In this document: positions 6,142 to 6,209 of the stretch, in pieces
Layout of the letters: each line of letters begins with the position of its first letter
How positions within the stretch are numbered: position 1 is the first letter of the stretch
DNA from: JBBDWZ01 sp050732575
GTDB taxonomy: Bacteria; Gemmatimonadota; Gemmatimonadetes; Longimicrobiales; RSA9
Reading direction: 5' to 3'
DNA length: 6,209 nucleotides
Assembly: GCA_050732575.1 (NCBI GenBank)
Contig: JBOHRF010000309.1
Span: forward strand, 1-6,209
Notes under the pieces: generated by a model
What the model was told of the DNA's origin: nothing
Database searches by the model: none
The model's input: only the letters and a program-made list of their open reading frames with translations
Program-made: the position numbers and the translations under genes

Positions 6142-6209
6142 GTGACGACGTTGCTGAATCGGATGATCGGGTTGCCCGGTCTTTGGGTCAAGGGGTGTTG
6201 CTTCGAAGG
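6136..6209 (+). CDS. Transposase, probably ISL3 family (5' fragment, cut by window edge)
   Basis: From GTG 6136 the frame stays open for 24 codons to the window edge and includes TTLLNRMIGLPGLWVKG. From memory, this resembles the extreme N-terminus of ISL3-family transposases, which commonly open with M-R-V-T-T and then a leucine-rich helix ending LPG, just before their zinc-finger. GGAG (6123-6126), 9 nt upstream, supports 6136; GTG 6142 and ATG 6085 are in-frame alternatives. Only 24 residues can be judged, so the family is tentative and neither the zinc-finger nor the DDE catalytic core is visible. If right, this marks an IS inserted directly behind the RAYT gene. Confidence 0.45.
   Translation, partial: MRVTTLLNRMIGLPGLWVKGCCFE

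Noticed and set aside
5982..6191. 69-codon open frame on the minus strand
   Set aside because: I recognise no family, it has no SD, and it overlaps the RAYT stop and the better-supported plus-strand transposase start. It is most likely a shadow frame.

Overview
The window is a biotin (vitamin B7) biosynthesis locus from a GC-rich bacterium, followed on the right by mobile-element genes. The likeliest source is a member of Gemmatimonadota. That is inferred mainly from the style of the Ser/Thr kinase at the left edge (a 'LQHPHILPLFDSG'-type motif after the C-helix, common in the many kinases of that phylum), from GTG starts and weak Shine-Dalgarno (SD) sites, and from the high GC content. No marker gene is present to prove it.

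Layout. Positions 1-2508 on the minus strand form a tight gene string, bioB, bioD, then a Hanks-type Ser/Thr kinase that runs off the left edge. The gaps are only 2 and 4 nt, so the three are probably one transcript. Diverging from it on the plus strand are bioF (2574-3737) and bioA (3734-5002), which overlap by 4 nt. The 65-nt divergent spacer carries the strong bioB SD and a 21-bp imperfect inverted repeat centred at 2537. The repeat is a candidate shared operator that does not look like the known BirA or BioR sites. A short spacer rich in small inverted repeats (5003-5079) leads to a RAYT/Y1-type HUH transposase gene (5080-5985). The last ~220 bp look like the left end of a second mobile element, probably of the ISL3 family: a leader with a promoter-like TATGAT, then a transposase start at 6136 that is cut by the window edge.

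Function. BioF (pimeloyl-thioester to KAPA), BioA (KAPA to DAPA), BioD (DAPA to dethiobiotin) and BioB (dethiobiotin to biotin) together form the complete ring-assembly half of the pathway. No pimelate-forming gene (bioC, bioH, bioW, bioI) and no birA lies in the window, so the precursor must come from elsewhere. All four enzymes keep their catalytic residues and look intact.

Most interesting points: the palindrome between bioB and bioF; a signalling kinase apparently coupled to bioD; and a 9-bp GC-rich inverted repeat in the right-hand element that could hide its transposase start codon in read-through transcripts. I found no clearly new multi-gene system, CRISPR array, tRNA or rRNA.
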